Below are positions 42,170 to 51,312 of a DNA stretch of 64,000 nt, piece after piece. Position numbers and translations under genes: made by a program. The notes beneath the pieces are model-generated. The model did no database searches. It had not been told where the DNA came from and saw only the letters and a list, made by a program, of their open reading frames with translations. Within the stretch, counting starts at the first letter, position 1, and every line of letters starts with the position of its first letter. Where the stretch lies: assembly GCF_003369835.1 (NCBI RefSeq), contig NZ_QPMJ01000005.1, forward strand, positions 81,232 through 145,231, in the 5' to 3' direction. Source of the DNA: Halorussus rarus. GTDB taxonomy: Archaea; Halobacteriota; Halobacteria; Halobacteriales; Haladaptataceae.

Positions 42170-42703
42170 ATGGCACCCATCGCCCCGGAGACGCTCCGCG
42201 AGGAGACGAAGGTCCTCGCGTTCGACCTCCGGGACACGCTGCTCGACCGCGAATCGACGCTCGTCCCGTCGCTCGCCGACCTGCTCGACGTCCACGGCAG
42301 CGACTACGACGCCGACGTGCTACTCCGGCGCTATCTGGCGATGCATTTCCGGGACTCGATAATCGACTCGCTGGTTCCGGGCCCGCACACACCGTTCACG
42401 GAGATCAGCCGCCGGGCGCTGGCGTACCGACTCGAACAGTTCGGCCTCGACGTCGCGACCAGTCAGGTCGCCCACGGCAAGATCCGCGAGCGGGCGGCGA
42501 GCGGCGACCCCGTCCCGCCGGACTGGACCGTCACTGAGCCGGGCGAGCCCGAGACCGACGCCGCGGCGTTCGAGGACGGCTCCGGCGCGCTGCTGCCGCT
42601 GGGCGGGACTGCGTCGGGGTACGAGGGGTTCGGGCTGGCGGTCGTCGCCGAACTGTTCGCGGACAGACTGAATACCAGAGGAGCAGCGAGCCGATGCCGG
42701 TGA
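42170..42703 (+). pseudogene. Chimeric pseudogene: HAD hydrolase N-terminus fused to Ldh2-type dehydrogenase C-terminal segment
   Basis: Residues 1 to about 93 match the start of a haloacid-dehalogenase-type HAD hydrolase: nucleophile Asp in VLAFDLRDTLLD, then HFRDSIIDSLVPGPHTPF and ALAYRLEQFGLD. From about residue 94 it becomes an internal part of the malate/L-lactate dehydrogenase (Ldh2) family: VATSQVAHGKIRERAASGDP, TDAAAFEDGSGALLPLGG and GFGLAVVAELFADRL. The Ldh2 end is cut near 42672 where it meets sequence of an oppositely oriented gene. The frame is open but neither part is complete, so no function is expected. Confidence 0.8.
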
Positions 42704-43019
42704 GCACCGTCGCGGCGAGCAGCGACCCGGCGCCGAGCGCCACGACCCACTCGGGGACCCGGGCGAGCTGCTTCTCCGCCTCCTCCGGTTCGTGCTGGTC
42801 CGACCGGTCCTCGACGGCCTCCCGGTCGGCCTCGGGCGTGCTCTCGGCCGTCGCGGTCTCTGCTGTGCTCTCCTCGGCCGCCGTTGCGTCGCCCGCTGGC
42901 GCATCCAGGTCGGTCTCGCCTCCCGCCGCATCGGTGACCTCGCTCTCATCCGCCCCTGTCCGGTAGCGGTCCGAGGCGTCCTCGTCGCTCGTGGCGACGG
43001 CTCCGTCATTCGTCCGGAA
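42672..43019 (-). pseudogene. Remnant of an acidic single-helix membrane protein
   Basis: In the minus-strand frame that has halophilic composition, the sequence reads AVATSDEDASDRYRTGADES, a long Glu/Asp/Thr-rich stretch, then VPEWVVALGAGSLLAATVLTGIG and SLLLW, a membrane helix. No ATG, GTG or TTG opens this frame before the helix. An ATG at 43010-43012 is one base out of frame, so a single-base deletion could have broken the start. After SLLLW the frame enters the antisense of the Ldh2 fragment and loses coding character. It probably lay downstream of the CoA-transferase gene at 43006. Confidence 0.6.
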
Positions 43020-44277
43020 TCGCCCCGGCCTCTCTGAGCGACTCGATAGCCTCGTCGTCGTAGCCCAGCTCCCGGAGGGTGGGGACGGTGTCCTCGCCGA
43101 GCAGTGGGGGCGCCTTGTCGAACCCCGACTCGGCGTTCGCGAAGTTGAGTGGGTGTTCGACGACCGGAATTTCGCCCGCCGCGGGGTGTTCGGCCGACGA
43201 CACGACGTCCCGGGCGTCGACCTGCTCGTTGTGGAGCGCCTCGTCGACGTTGTACACCGGTCCGACCGGGAGCCCCCGCTCCTCGGCGAGCAGTTCGACC
43301 CACTCGTCGGTCTCGCGCTCCCGGAAGGTCTCGGAGAGTTCTTCCTCGAGTTCGTCCATGTGCTCTACCCGGTCGGCGTTCGACGCGAACCGCGGGTCGT
43401 CGACCAGGTCCGGTCGGTCGACGGCCTCGCAGAGCTCGGACCAGAGCTTCTGGTTGGCCGCGGCGACGCTGAGGTGGCCGTCGGCAGTGGGGTACACCTG
43501 GTAGGGGGCGAGCACGGGGTCCTTCGTCCCCATCCGGGTCGGCTCCTCGCCGACGAACGCCTTGCCCGCCTGTTTCGTGAGCCACGGCAGTGCGGCGTCG
43601 AGCATCCCGAGCTCGACGCGCTCACCCTCGCCGGTCCGCTCGCGCCGGTATAGCGCGCCCATGATGCCGAACGCGGCCCACATCGCGGTGATGAGGTCGG
43701 TCTGGGGCAGTCCGACCTTGACCGGGTCGCCGTTCTCGGGGCCGGTCACGCTCATGATGCCGCTGGTCCCCTGGACGAGCAGGTCGTAGCCGGGTCGGTC
43801 GCTCCACGGGCCAGAGTCGCCGAACGCCGAGATGGAGCAGTAGACGAGTTCGTCGTTGATCTCCCGGAGGTCGTCGTAGCCGACGCCGAGCCGGTCGGCG
43901 GTCCCCGGCCGGTAGTTCTCGACGAACACGTCGGCCTTCTCGACCAGGTCGTAGAGCAGTTCCAGCCCCTCCTCGGTCTTGAGGTCGATCTCGACGCTCT
44001 TCTTGTCGTAGTTGACCGTCCAGAAGTACGGCGACTCGCCGCGGTCGCTGGCGGTCCTCCCCGGTCCGTCGTAGCCGTCGACGTCGACGAACGGCGGTCC
44101 CGAGTGGCGACTGTCGTCGCCGACCTCCGGGCGCTCGACCTTGATGACCTCCGCGCCCTGGTTCGCGAGCATGAGCGAGCAGAATCCGCCGGTGACGAAC
44201 GTCGAGAGGTCGAGGACCCGCACGCCGTCGAGGATGCCCGACCCGCCGTCGTCCGTGCCATCGGTTGACTGTGACAT
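43006..44277 (-). CDS. Class III CoA-transferase
   Basis: A 423-residue CaiB/BaiF CoA-transferase, complete. Family marks are GILDGVRVLDLSTFVTGGFC, DKKSVEIDLK, VFVENYRPG and catalytic Asp194 in PQTDLITAMW. I start at ATG 44277; the longer frame to 44400 has no similarity. An unusual insert, VDVDGYDGPGRTASDRGES, lies between the start domain and the DKKS motif. The acid substrate cannot be assigned. It ends at the broken membrane-protein gene, next to the pseudogene cluster. Confidence 0.88.
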   Translation of the reverse strand: MSQSTDGTDDGGSGILDGVRVLDLSTFVTGGFCSLMLANQGAEVIKVERPEVGDDSRHSGPPFVDVDGYDGPGRTASDRGESPYFWTVNYDKKSVEIDLKTEEGLELLYDLVEKADVFVENYRPGTADRLGVGYDDLREINDELVYCSISAFGDSGPWSDRPGYDLLVQGTSGIMSVTGPENGDPVKVGLPQTDLITAMWAAFGIMGALYRRERTGEGERVELGMLDAALPWLTKQAGKAFVGEEPTRMGTKDPVLAPYQVYPTADGHLSVAAANQKLWSELCEAVDRPDLVDDPRFASNADRVEHMDELEEELSETFRERETDEWVELLAEERGLPVGPVYNVDEALHNEQVDARDVVSSAEHPAAGEIPVVEHPLNFANAESGFDKAPPLLGEDTVPTLRELGYDDEAIESLREAGAIPDE

Positions 44278-44558
44278 GACTGTGGAAAGACCGACCGGTC
44301 GGATAAGATTTTGCATCGCTACCGACGCATCACCGGATGATTCCAAAACCTGGGGATGAATATAACTGTTACGCTGTCGCGCAATTGAACGGAGGATCAC
44401 ACGGAACAGGGCCTACAAGATCGTCATCCACTTTTTCATCACGATATGGTTCGTCACCTTCGTCGCACGCAAGGTGACGCTGGAGTCCGTCGGCGATGCG
44501 GGTTTCCATGTAGACGCGTTCTGGGGCCCGAATAATTCGGTAAAAGCAGCTGCCCCGG

Positions 44559-44966
44559 CTAGATGTCGAACACGTCGAGGCCGGTCCGCTCGTCGAGCTG
44601 GTGGGTCAGCGGTGTCTCGCCGAGCGTCACGATGATCTCGAAGGTGCCCGAGACCCGCGCGCCCGAGCAGTGGCCGCCCAGCGACTCGAAGGAGTCGTCG
44701 GCCACCTGGATGTGGGTGTGGATTTTGTCCGGGCCGATGTTGCCGAGGAAGCTCGTGACCTCGAACTGGCCGGTGAACTCCTCCTCGTTGTACTCCTGGT
44801 CCTCGGTATCGTAGTGGCCCAGCGTAACCCGGTCGACCGCGCCGATGGCGGTCAGGAAACCGTTCTCGATGTCGTACTCCTCGCGCAAATCGTCGAGCGT
44901 GTCGAGGACCTCCTCGCCGGGGTCGAGTCGAACGACGATTCGGTCGCCTTCGCGTACGTGATTCAT
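44559..44966 (-). CDS. PPC/DUF296 domain protein
   Basis: A 135-residue single-domain protein of the plant-and-prokaryote-conserved (PPC, DUF296) family. It shows DRIVVRLDPGEEVLDTLDDL, GFLTAIGAVDRVTLGHYD, a metal/ligand-type HTHIQVAD and LGGHCSGARVSGTFEI. In plants the domain accompanies AT-hooks; stand-alone archaeal members form trimers of unknown role, often called DNA-binding without proof. ATG 44966 gives the normal start. It sits upstream of the CoA-transferase on the same strand, 280 bp apart. Confidence 0.88.
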   Translation of the reverse strand: MNHVREGDRIVVRLDPGEEVLDTLDDLREEYDIENGFLTAIGAVDRVTLGHYDTEDQEYNEEEFTGQFEVTSFLGNIGPDKIHTHIQVADDSFESLGGHCSGARVSGTFEIIVTLGETPLTHQLDERTGLDVFDI

Positions 44967-45451
44967 GTTCCGTTCACCTCGACGGCCACAGCCCACTTTG
45001 TTTTTCCCCTTATGCAACCTTTTGACTGTGTGGTTCAGTTGGGTGACTACTGGACTGCATTTAAACAGATATAATTACCGCTATAATTTCAGTTGAATAT
45101 TATCATATCTGATTGTACCCGTGTCGATTGCTTCCGTTCGTCAAGGTGGGTGGACGGCAGAATCTGCTACCCGCATTGCCACTGTAGCACCGCAACCTCT
45201 ACCCGTTCCATCCCGTTCTCGATAATCGAACAGCAGAATCGAGAGCTTGTTTCTGAAGTACCGTAACAGCACTAATTTTGTTATAGAAGGCGACCCTGAC
45301 ACTGAGTAAGTCCCCTACGGTGTTTCGGTATCGAGAACGAGATCTCTGATATTTCCAGTTGGATGGCGGCGCTGTCGTACGACACAGAGTCGTATTCGGC
45401 CCACTATCTTATTTTCCTATATATTAATATGAAAACAAACGCGGAACGCTT
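44967..45451. other. AT-rich intergenic region between divergent genes
   Basis: These 485 bp between the PPC gene and the IclR gene contain no credible frame. The composition is clearly lower in GC than the neighbours (for example 45056-45110 and 45405-45435). It should hold divergent promoters and may mark the left border of an inserted segment. Confidence 0.6.
45416..45430 (+). promoter_or_regulatory. TATA box of the IclR gene
   Basis: CCTATATATTAATAT is centred about 28 nt before the ATG at 45452, supporting that start and a leaderless transcript. Confidence 0.6.
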
Positions 45452-46249
45452 ATGGGAATGAATATCATGGAAGCACATATGAACAGGCGAACGGGCGCAG
45501 GAAACACGGTCCAGTCGGTCGAGACGGCGTTCTCGATTATCGAACTGCTCCGGCAGAACGGCGGTGCGGGAGTCACGGAGATCGCCGACGAACTCGATAT
45601 GTCCAAGGGGGCTATCCACCGATACCTGGTAAGCCTCTGCGAGCAGGGGAGCGTAGTGAAGGAGGACGGCATCTACCGGCTCGGACTGCGGTTTCTGGAT
45701 CTCGGCCAGTACGTCCAGTATCGTCACGAAGCCAGCGAGATTACTGAGCCGAAGGTCGAACAGCTCGCCGAGATGACGGGCGAACGCGCGCAGTTCATCG
45801 TCGAAGAACGGGGCAAGGGCGTCTATCTCCATCTCTCTGAAGGCGAAAACGCGGTGTCGACCGGCGCCTACGTCGGGAAGGTGATCAACCTGACTACGGC
45901 CGCGTCCGGGAAAGCTATCCTCGCGCACCTCCCCAACGAGGAGGTTGAGGAGATCCTTGACCACCACGGGTTCCGGAAGCGCACGTCCCGAACTATCGTC
46001 AACCGGGATCGGCTGTTCGAGGAACTAGAAACTGTACGAGACCAGGGATACGCGATCAACCTTGGCGAGCACGTCTCGAGACTGGGGGGCATCGCGGTGC
46101 CGGTCTTCGGTCCGGACGACGACGTACTCGGGTCGCTCAGCATCGGCGGTCCCGTGAACCGCATCGAGCAACGCATCGAGAACGAGGAGATACCTGCGCA
46201 ACTCAACGGCATCGCGAACGAGATTGAACTCAAACTGGCGTACGACTGA
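45452..46249 (+). CDS. IclR family transcriptional regulator
   Basis: A 265-residue IclR protein. The winged helix (about 17-72) reads TVQSVETAFSIIELLRQN..GVTEIADELDMSKGAIHRYLVSL. The effector domain has the classic TTAASGKAILAHLPNEEV and GYAINLGEHVSRLGGIAVPV. The strong TATA box places the start at 45452; ATG 45479 (MNRRTGAG) is an alternative. It heads the plus-strand run of MFS carrier, CitE-like lyase, MFS carrier, enolase-family enzyme and MFS carrier, and is the obvious candidate regulator. GC is lower than in the 3-44 kb genes. Confidence 0.9.
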   Translation: MGMNIMEAHMNRRTGAGNTVQSVETAFSIIELLRQNGGAGVTEIADELDMSKGAIHRYLVSLCEQGSVVKEDGIYRLGLRFLDLGQYVQYRHEASEITEPKVEQLAEMTGERAQFIVEERGKGVYLHLSEGENAVSTGAYVGKVINLTTAASGKAILAHLPNEEVEEILDHHGFRKRTSRTIVNRDRLFEELETVRDQGYAINLGEHVSRLGGIAVPVFGPDDDVLGSLSIGGPVNRIEQRIENEEIPAQLNGIANEIELKLAYD

Positions 46250-46397
46250 TGACAGTTGCGACTGTTCCTGTTCATCGGCGAGACGACGAATACGACGAGG
46301 GGGCGACGAACGGCCAGTGTTCGGCCGACCGTCCTGGAACTGTCGCCGTTGGCGTCCTCCGCAAAGCAGATTGTCTCTGCCCGCGATACCACGTGCA

Positions 46398-47582
46398 GTG
46401 ACACCACGGAAACCGGACCAGGAACTGCTTCTGCGGGGCCACACCGGTCGCGTCTTTCTCCTCGTCACGCTGGCGTATCTGGCGATCAAGACCGGACAAC
46501 GTCTTCTCCCGCCCCTGCTCCCGTTTATTGTCGACGACTTCGGAATCACGTCATTCGTTGCGGGCATCGCGCTGTCGGTCATGGCGGTCGTCCGTGCAGT
46601 TCTCCAGTTCCCGAGCGGACGATTTTCCGACGGACTGTCGCGGGCTACGATTCTGTTCGTCGCGTTCAGTCTCGGCATCTTGGGGTTCACGCTCCTCGTC
46701 GCGACACCGACCTACCCCGTCTTCCTCGCGTCCGTCTGTGTCCTGGGGAGCGCGATTGGACTGTTCGACCCCGCCGCGAGGGCGCTCATCTCGGACCTGT
46801 TCCACGAGAAGCGCGGACGGGCGTTCGGACTACACACGCTCGCCGGTGACTTGGCCGGAATCGTGGCTGCCGGTATGGCCGTCGCTCTGACGGCCAGGAC
46901 CTGGCGAACTGCGTTCGTTCCCTCGATCGGTGTGCTCATCCCTGCCTTATTCGTCTTCAAACTCTGGAGTCGGGAAGCGGTCGTGTTCGAGTGGATTACG
47001 ATGGACGTCAGGGAGACGGTCAGTCGTCTGTCACGCGTCTCTCGCCTCCGCTGGGCGCTTCTAGCGTACTCGTTCACCGTCTTCGCAAGTATCGGCGTTA
47101 CGAGTTTCCTCCCGACCTTTCTGGTGTCCGTCCACGACTTTCCCGTCGATGTCGCGGGTGGGGCGTTCGCCCTCCTCTACGGCGTCGGCATCGTCGTCAA
47201 GCCGATCTCCGGGTGGCTCTCGGATTGCGTGCCCCGGTTGGCTATCGTCGGTGGTGGAACGCTTCTAGCGAGTATCAGCCTGCTGTCGCTCGTTCTAGCG
47301 CCGAGTTTCGCGACTGCTATCGCCGCCGTCGTCTGTTACGCCGTCGGGCAGCGAGCGTTTCCGCCACCGTTCAATGCGTACCTCATGGACCGGTTCCCCG
47401 ACGACAGCATGGGCGGAGATTTGGGTGCGATGCGCACCGTCTATCTGGGCTTCGGTAGTCTCGGGCCCGCCTACGTCGGTTTCGTGGCGGACAACTTCGG
47501 CTACGACGTCGCGTTCGCGAGCATCGTCTTCTTCTTCCTGGGCGCCGCTACGATCACGCTCTGGTTGATTCCATCTCGGTAG
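46398..47582 (+). CDS. MFS transporter (1 of 3 in the island)
   Basis: A 394-residue major-facilitator carrier with 12 predicted helices. Visible features are GQRLLPPLLPFIVDDFGI in helix 1, the loop 2-3 motif FPSGRFSDGLSR (D-R type signature), and YLMDRFPDDSMGGDLGAMRT late in the protein. I use GTG 46398; longer upstream frames are rich in Arg and Ser and overlap no family region. It is the nearest relative in the window of the carrier at 48652, which shares QxLPPLLP, the FPTGDVGGDFG-like segment and overall length. The ligand is unknown, likely an organic acid. Confidence 0.85.
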   Translation: MTPRKPDQELLLRGHTGRVFLLVTLAYLAIKTGQRLLPPLLPFIVDDFGITSFVAGIALSVMAVVRAVLQFPSGRFSDGLSRATILFVAFSLGILGFTLLVATPTYPVFLASVCVLGSAIGLFDPAARALISDLFHEKRGRAFGLHTLAGDLAGIVAAGMAVALTARTWRTAFVPSIGVLIPALFVFKLWSREAVVFEWITMDVRETVSRLSRVSRLRWALLAYSFTVFASIGVTSFLPTFLVSVHDFPVDVAGGAFALLYGVGIVVKPISGWLSDCVPRLAIVGGGTLLASISLLSLVLAPSFATAIAAVVCYAVGQRAFPPPFNAYLMDRFPDDSMGGDLGAMRTVYLGFGSLGPAYVGFVADNFGYDVAFASIVFFFLGAATITLWLIPSR

Positions 47583-47616
47583 TTGACTCGCCGCGACGAC
47601 CGGTGCGCGAGTCGGG

Positions 47617-47629
47617 GATAAATATATTG
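47617..47629 (+). promoter_or_regulatory. TATA box of the CitE-like gene at 47653
   Basis: GGATAAATATATT lies about 24-36 nt before the ATG. It gives the lyase gene its own promoter within the plus-strand run. Confidence 0.6.
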
Positions 47630-47652
47630 CGGAGCCCACAGTACCTAACGGT

Positions 47653-48558
47653 ATGTCCGTTCGCCGCAGCGAGCTGACCACCCCAGCCAGCGATATCAAC
47701 ATGTTGGAAAAGGCCTCGAACAGTCCGGCCGACGAGGTGATGATAGACCTGGAGGACTCGGTGGCCCACGACGAGAAGGTGGATTCGCGGTCCAACGTGA
47801 TCGACGCGGTTGAGCAGTTCGATTGGGAGGGAAAGCTGATCTCGCTCCGAATGAACGGCCTCGACACGCCGTACGCATACGGAGACGTGATTACCGTCGT
47901 GGAGGCAGTAGGTGAACACATCGATACGATCGTCCTTCCAAAAGCCAGGCAGTCGGAGGACATCTACATGCTGGACAAACTTCTCACCCAGATTGAGGAG
48001 AACAACGCAATCGAGGATGGTCTGGGAATCGAGGTACTGATAGAGGTGACCGAGGCGGTCCAGAACGTCGACGAGATCGCTGCCGCCAGCGACCGACTCG
48101 AATCGCTCATCTTCGGGCCCGGAGACTACTCGGTCTCGCTCGCTATCCCGCACCCCGGCAGCGACTACAGTGAGGAGACCTACCCGGGGGACAAGTGGCA
48201 CCACGTTCGGACCGCCATCGTGAACGCCGCGCGCACGAACGGACTCGACGCAATCGACGGACCGTTCGCCGACTTCTCCGACCCTGAGGCGTACCGTCGA
48301 CAGTGTTCGTGGTCCAGGCAACTCGGTTTCGTCGGCAAGTGGGCGATCCATCCCAGCCAGATAGGGATCGCCAACGAGGTCTACACGCCGAGCGAGGAGG
48401 AGCTCACGTACGCACAGAAGGTCAAGCAGGCGATGGATCGTGCCGAGGAAGAGGGACGAGGCGCGGCTCGGGTCGACGGGAGCATGGTCGACATCGCGAA
48501 CCGGAAGTACGCCGAAGAGATCCTCGAACGGGGAGAAGAACTCGGACTCGGCGACTGA
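47653..48558 (+). CDS. HpcH/HpaI-CitE family lyase (malyl-CoA/citramalyl-CoA lyase type), copy A
   Basis: A 301-residue TIM-barrel lyase of the CitE/Mcl group. The family marks are RSELTTPASDINMLEKASNS, the metal/CoA region DEVMIDLEDSVAHDEK, RMNGLDTPYAYGD, VLPKARQSEDI, the metal Glu in EVLIEVTEAVQN and Asp in FGPGDYS, and KWAIHPSQIGIANE near the end. Such enzymes split or form (methyl)malyl-CoA or citramalyl-CoA into acetyl-, propionyl-CoA plus glyoxylate or pyruvate. This copy is distant from the tandem pair at 52.6-54.5 kb and closer to malyl-CoA lyases. It lies between two MFS genes. Confidence 0.88.
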   Translation: MSVRRSELTTPASDINMLEKASNSPADEVMIDLEDSVAHDEKVDSRSNVIDAVEQFDWEGKLISLRMNGLDTPYAYGDVITVVEAVGEHIDTIVLPKARQSEDIYMLDKLLTQIEENNAIEDGLGIEVLIEVTEAVQNVDEIAAASDRLESLIFGPGDYSVSLAIPHPGSDYSEETYPGDKWHHVRTAIVNAARTNGLDAIDGPFADFSDPEAYRRQCSWSRQLGFVGKWAIHPSQIGIANEVYTPSEEELTYAQKVKQAMDRAEEEGRGAARVDGSMVDIANRKYAEEILERGEELGLGD

Positions 48559-48651
48559 TCGCCGGACACCGGGCGGACTCGACGAGAGCGCGCCGATGAC
48601 GGTCGTGCCCCTCCGGACCCGCACGAACAACGGACAGCCGACACACCGACC

Positions 48652-49848
48652 GTGGAAGGAGAAACGATAGACGCCGAACGCCGGGAACGACTGTTCGCCG
48701 GGTACACCGGCCAGATGTCGACTATCCTCGGGATTGGGTGGGCGACGACGCAGCTCGGCCGGCAGGTGCTCCCGCCGCTACTCCCGACGATCACGCAACG
48801 ACTGGCAATCACGCCCTCGGAGGCCGGACTCGCACTGACGCTCATGTGGGGAGCGTACGCGCTGGTGCACTATCCCGGCGGTCGGTACTCCGACGAACTG
48901 ACGCGAAAGACCGTTCTGATGGCCGGACTCGGGGTGATGGTCGTCGGTTTCGCCGTCCTGCTGACCGTGTTCTCGTACGCCCCCTTCCTCGTGGGCGTCA
49001 CGTTAGTCGGCATCGGTGCCGGACTCTACTTCGTACCGATGCGGGCCCTGCTGGCCGACCTCTTCGTCGAGCAACGGGGGAGGGCGTTGGGAATCAATCT
49101 CGCTGCCGGGATGGCCGGCAGCGTGCTGGCAGCGGGACTCGCTATCGTCGCGCTCCGCGTTGCAACCTGGAAGGCCGCGTTCGCTCCGATTCTCGTCACC
49201 ATGGTCGTCGTCGCTGTTTCGTTGCAGCGCCGGTGTCGAGAATCCTACTCGCTCTCGTGGGTCGATCTCGAACTTCGGGAATCCGTCAGGCGGGTATTCG
49301 GGTCGTGGCGGATCCGCCAGTTCGTCATCGCGTACTCGCTGTGGGCGTTCACGTTCCAGGCAATCATCAACTTCCTGCCTACGTTCCTGCAGGCGAACGG
49401 CTTCTCGTCGGGCCTCGCGACGATGGGATTCGCACTGTTCTTCGTCGCGGCCACGGTGGTCATGCCGCTCGCCGGGAATCTCGGTGACGACATCGGTCAC
49501 GTCCCCGTCGCTGTCGGGGGAATCCTGCTTGGCGTCGTCGGACTGATCGGGATGCTCCTCGCGCCGACCGTGCCGACGATACTGCTCTCGATTGTCGTCT
49601 TCTCGGCGGGGCTGATGGCCTATCCGCCGGTCATGCAGGCCCATCTTATGGACGTTTTCCCGACCGGAGACGTCGGCGGCGATTTCGGCGTCTTCAAAAC
49701 CGTCTACACCGCAATCGGTAGCCTCGGTCCGACGTACGCAGGCGTAGTCGCCGAGCGAACCGGGTTCGCGGTCGCTTTCGGCAGCACCGCGGGCTTTCTC
49801 CTGCTCGGCGCGGGATTCACGATAGTGGTGTTGAACAAAGGCGGCTGA
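48652..49848 (+). CDS. MFS transporter (2 of 3 in the island)
   Basis: A 398-residue carrier with 12 helices and a GTG start. Loop 2-3 reads YPGGRYSDELTRK, and the late MDVFPTGDVGGDFGVFKTVY segment parallels MDRFPDDSMGGDLGAMRTVY of the carrier at 46398. The two look like an old tandem duplication separated by the CitE-like gene. The substrate is unknown. It lies 93 bp after the lyase and 122 bp before the enolase-family gene, all on one strand. Confidence 0.85.
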   Translation: MEGETIDAERRERLFAGYTGQMSTILGIGWATTQLGRQVLPPLLPTITQRLAITPSEAGLALTLMWGAYALVHYPGGRYSDELTRKTVLMAGLGVMVVGFAVLLTVFSYAPFLVGVTLVGIGAGLYFVPMRALLADLFVEQRGRALGINLAAGMAGSVLAAGLAIVALRVATWKAAFAPILVTMVVVAVSLQRRCRESYSLSWVDLELRESVRRVFGSWRIRQFVIAYSLWAFTFQAIINFLPTFLQANGFSSGLATMGFALFFVAATVVMPLAGNLGDDIGHVPVAVGGILLGVVGLIGMLLAPTVPTILLSIVVFSAGLMAYPPVMQAHLMDVFPTGDVGGDFGVFKTVYTAIGSLGPTYAGVVAERTGFAVAFGSTAGFLLLGAGFTIVVLNKGG

Positions 49849-49923
49849 ACTTCCGGTTCGACGGCCGCTGACCTTCGTCAGGGGCTTCCGGAACCCCTCC
49901 GAGAGGATGCTATCGGCTATCCA

Positions 49924-49941
49924 ACCATAGAATTATTACTC
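49924..49941 (+). promoter_or_regulatory. Candidate promoter of the enolase-family gene
   Basis: ACCATAGAATTATTACTC lies about 30-47 nt before the ATG at 49971. Confidence 0.45.
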
Positions 49942-49970
49942 CGGCGAAAGACGTGTGAGTGTAGATTGCT

Positions 49971-51140
49971 ATGGAAATCACGAAGCTAGAAACGCATCTC
50001 GTCGGAAACGAGACGGATCACGCTGTCGACCGCTGGCTGTTCGTGCGAATCCACACCGACGAGGGTATCGTCGGAACCGGCGAAGCGGGCGCCTGGGGCT
50101 ACCTCGAGCCGTGCGAACGAGCGATGGAGACGTTCGGACGGTATCTCGTCGGCAAAGACCCGCTACGGCGAGACCACCACTGGCAGTACCTCTACCGGAA
50201 CGCTCACTTCCGGGGGGCGGTCCTCATGGGCGCTCTCAGCGCCATCGACGTCGCGCTGTGGGACATCGCCGGGAAGCACTTCGGCGTCCCCGTCTACCAG
50301 TTGCTCGGCGGGCAGTGCCGGGACACGGCCCGCGCGTACGTCCACGCTTTCGGCGAGACCACCGAGGAACTCGCCGCGGAGTGTCGAGCGGCGAAGGAAG
50401 CGGGATTCACAGCCGTCGGCCATCTGTCGCCCCTGCTCGACGAACCCCGAGAGGAACCGTACTTCGAGACCCACGCGGGGATGATCACTGATGCCGTCGA
50501 CAGGGTTCGGACGTATCGAGAGGCCGTGGGGAACGACGTGGACCTCTGCATCGAGATCCATCGGCGACTCGATCCCGAGCAGGCGATTCCGCTGGCGAAG
50601 GAGATCGCGCAGTTCCACCCGTTCTTCTACGAGGACCCGGTGCGGCCCGACAACTTCGACGCGATGGCGAAGGTGGCGGACGACATCGACGTCCCGATCG
50701 CGACCGGGGAGCGACTGCACACCCCTTACGAGTTCAACATGCTGCTCCGGCGGGATGCGGTCCAGTTCGTCCGTCCGAATCTCGGTCTGGCCGGCGGATT
50801 CAGTCAGGTGAAGAAAATCGCGGGACTCGCCGAAGCCAATCACGTCGACGTCGTCCCGCACAATCCGCTCAGTCCCGTCAGCACCGCGGCCGGTCTCCAG
50901 TTGGCTGCGTCGATCCCCAACTTCGGTCTCCAGGAGTTCCCCTTCCGACCGAGCAAGGGCGAGGCCCCCGGGGAGCACCTGATAGAGAGCTCCCTGGAGT
51001 GGGAAGACGGGTATCTCCGGATTCCGGACGAGCCCGGACTGGGTATCACGGTGGACGAGGAGGCGCTGACCGAACACGGACACGAACCGCGGGAGCTGGT
51101 TACGCGACTTCACGAGGACGGCTCCGTCGTCGATCAGTGA
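49971..51140 (+). CDS. Enolase-superfamily (mandelate racemase/muconate lactonizing) dehydratase, galactonate-dehydratase-like
   Basis: A 389-residue enzyme with an N-terminal capping domain and a TIM barrel. Mg ligands appear as Asp/Glu in LCIEIHRRLD, FFYEDPVRP and ATGERLHT. The barrel base region is VVPHNPLSPVSTAAGLQLAAS, as in acid-sugar dehydratases of the D-galactonate/mannonate group. It would dehydrate a hydroxy or sugar acid by proton abstraction alpha to the carboxylate. With three carriers and CitE-type lyases around it, a hydroxyacid substrate is likely, but the family is too broad to name one. Confidence 0.85.
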   Translation: MEITKLETHLVGNETDHAVDRWLFVRIHTDEGIVGTGEAGAWGYLEPCERAMETFGRYLVGKDPLRRDHHWQYLYRNAHFRGAVLMGALSAIDVALWDIAGKHFGVPVYQLLGGQCRDTARAYVHAFGETTEELAAECRAAKEAGFTAVGHLSPLLDEPREEPYFETHAGMITDAVDRVRTYREAVGNDVDLCIEIHRRLDPEQAIPLAKEIAQFHPFFYEDPVRPDNFDAMAKVADDIDVPIATGERLHTPYEFNMLLRRDAVQFVRPNLGLAGGFSQVKKIAGLAEANHVDVVPHNPLSPVSTAAGLQLAASIPNFGLQEFPFRPSKGEAPGEHLIESSLEWEDGYLRIPDEPGLGITVDEEALTEHGHEPRELVTRLHEDGSVVDQ

Positions 51141-51312
51141 CCTCCCGAGCGACATCCAGGACAGCCCCTGCTCGCGCCCGACTCGAGCATGGGCGCGGTC
51201 GGAGTCGACGTGTCGGTGCGACAGAATCAGTTCCGTGGGGAGACGCGTCGAGAGACGGCTGTCGGTCGTCGCACTGGCAATCGAGCACCGACCTCCCGGC
51301 TTGATCGTAACC

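Noticed and set aside
42320..43585. Minus-strand frame of 421 codons across the CoA-transferase end and the pseudogenes
   Set aside because: Out of frame with both the CoA-transferase and the acidic membrane-protein remnant; Arg/Pro-rich shadow.
44390..44550. Minus-strand segment reading PERVYMETRIADGL..HLACDEGDEPY as a possible gene end
   Set aside because: The composition is plausible for a haloarchaeal protein, but there is no start, no family resemblance I can name, and the stretch is only about 50 codons.
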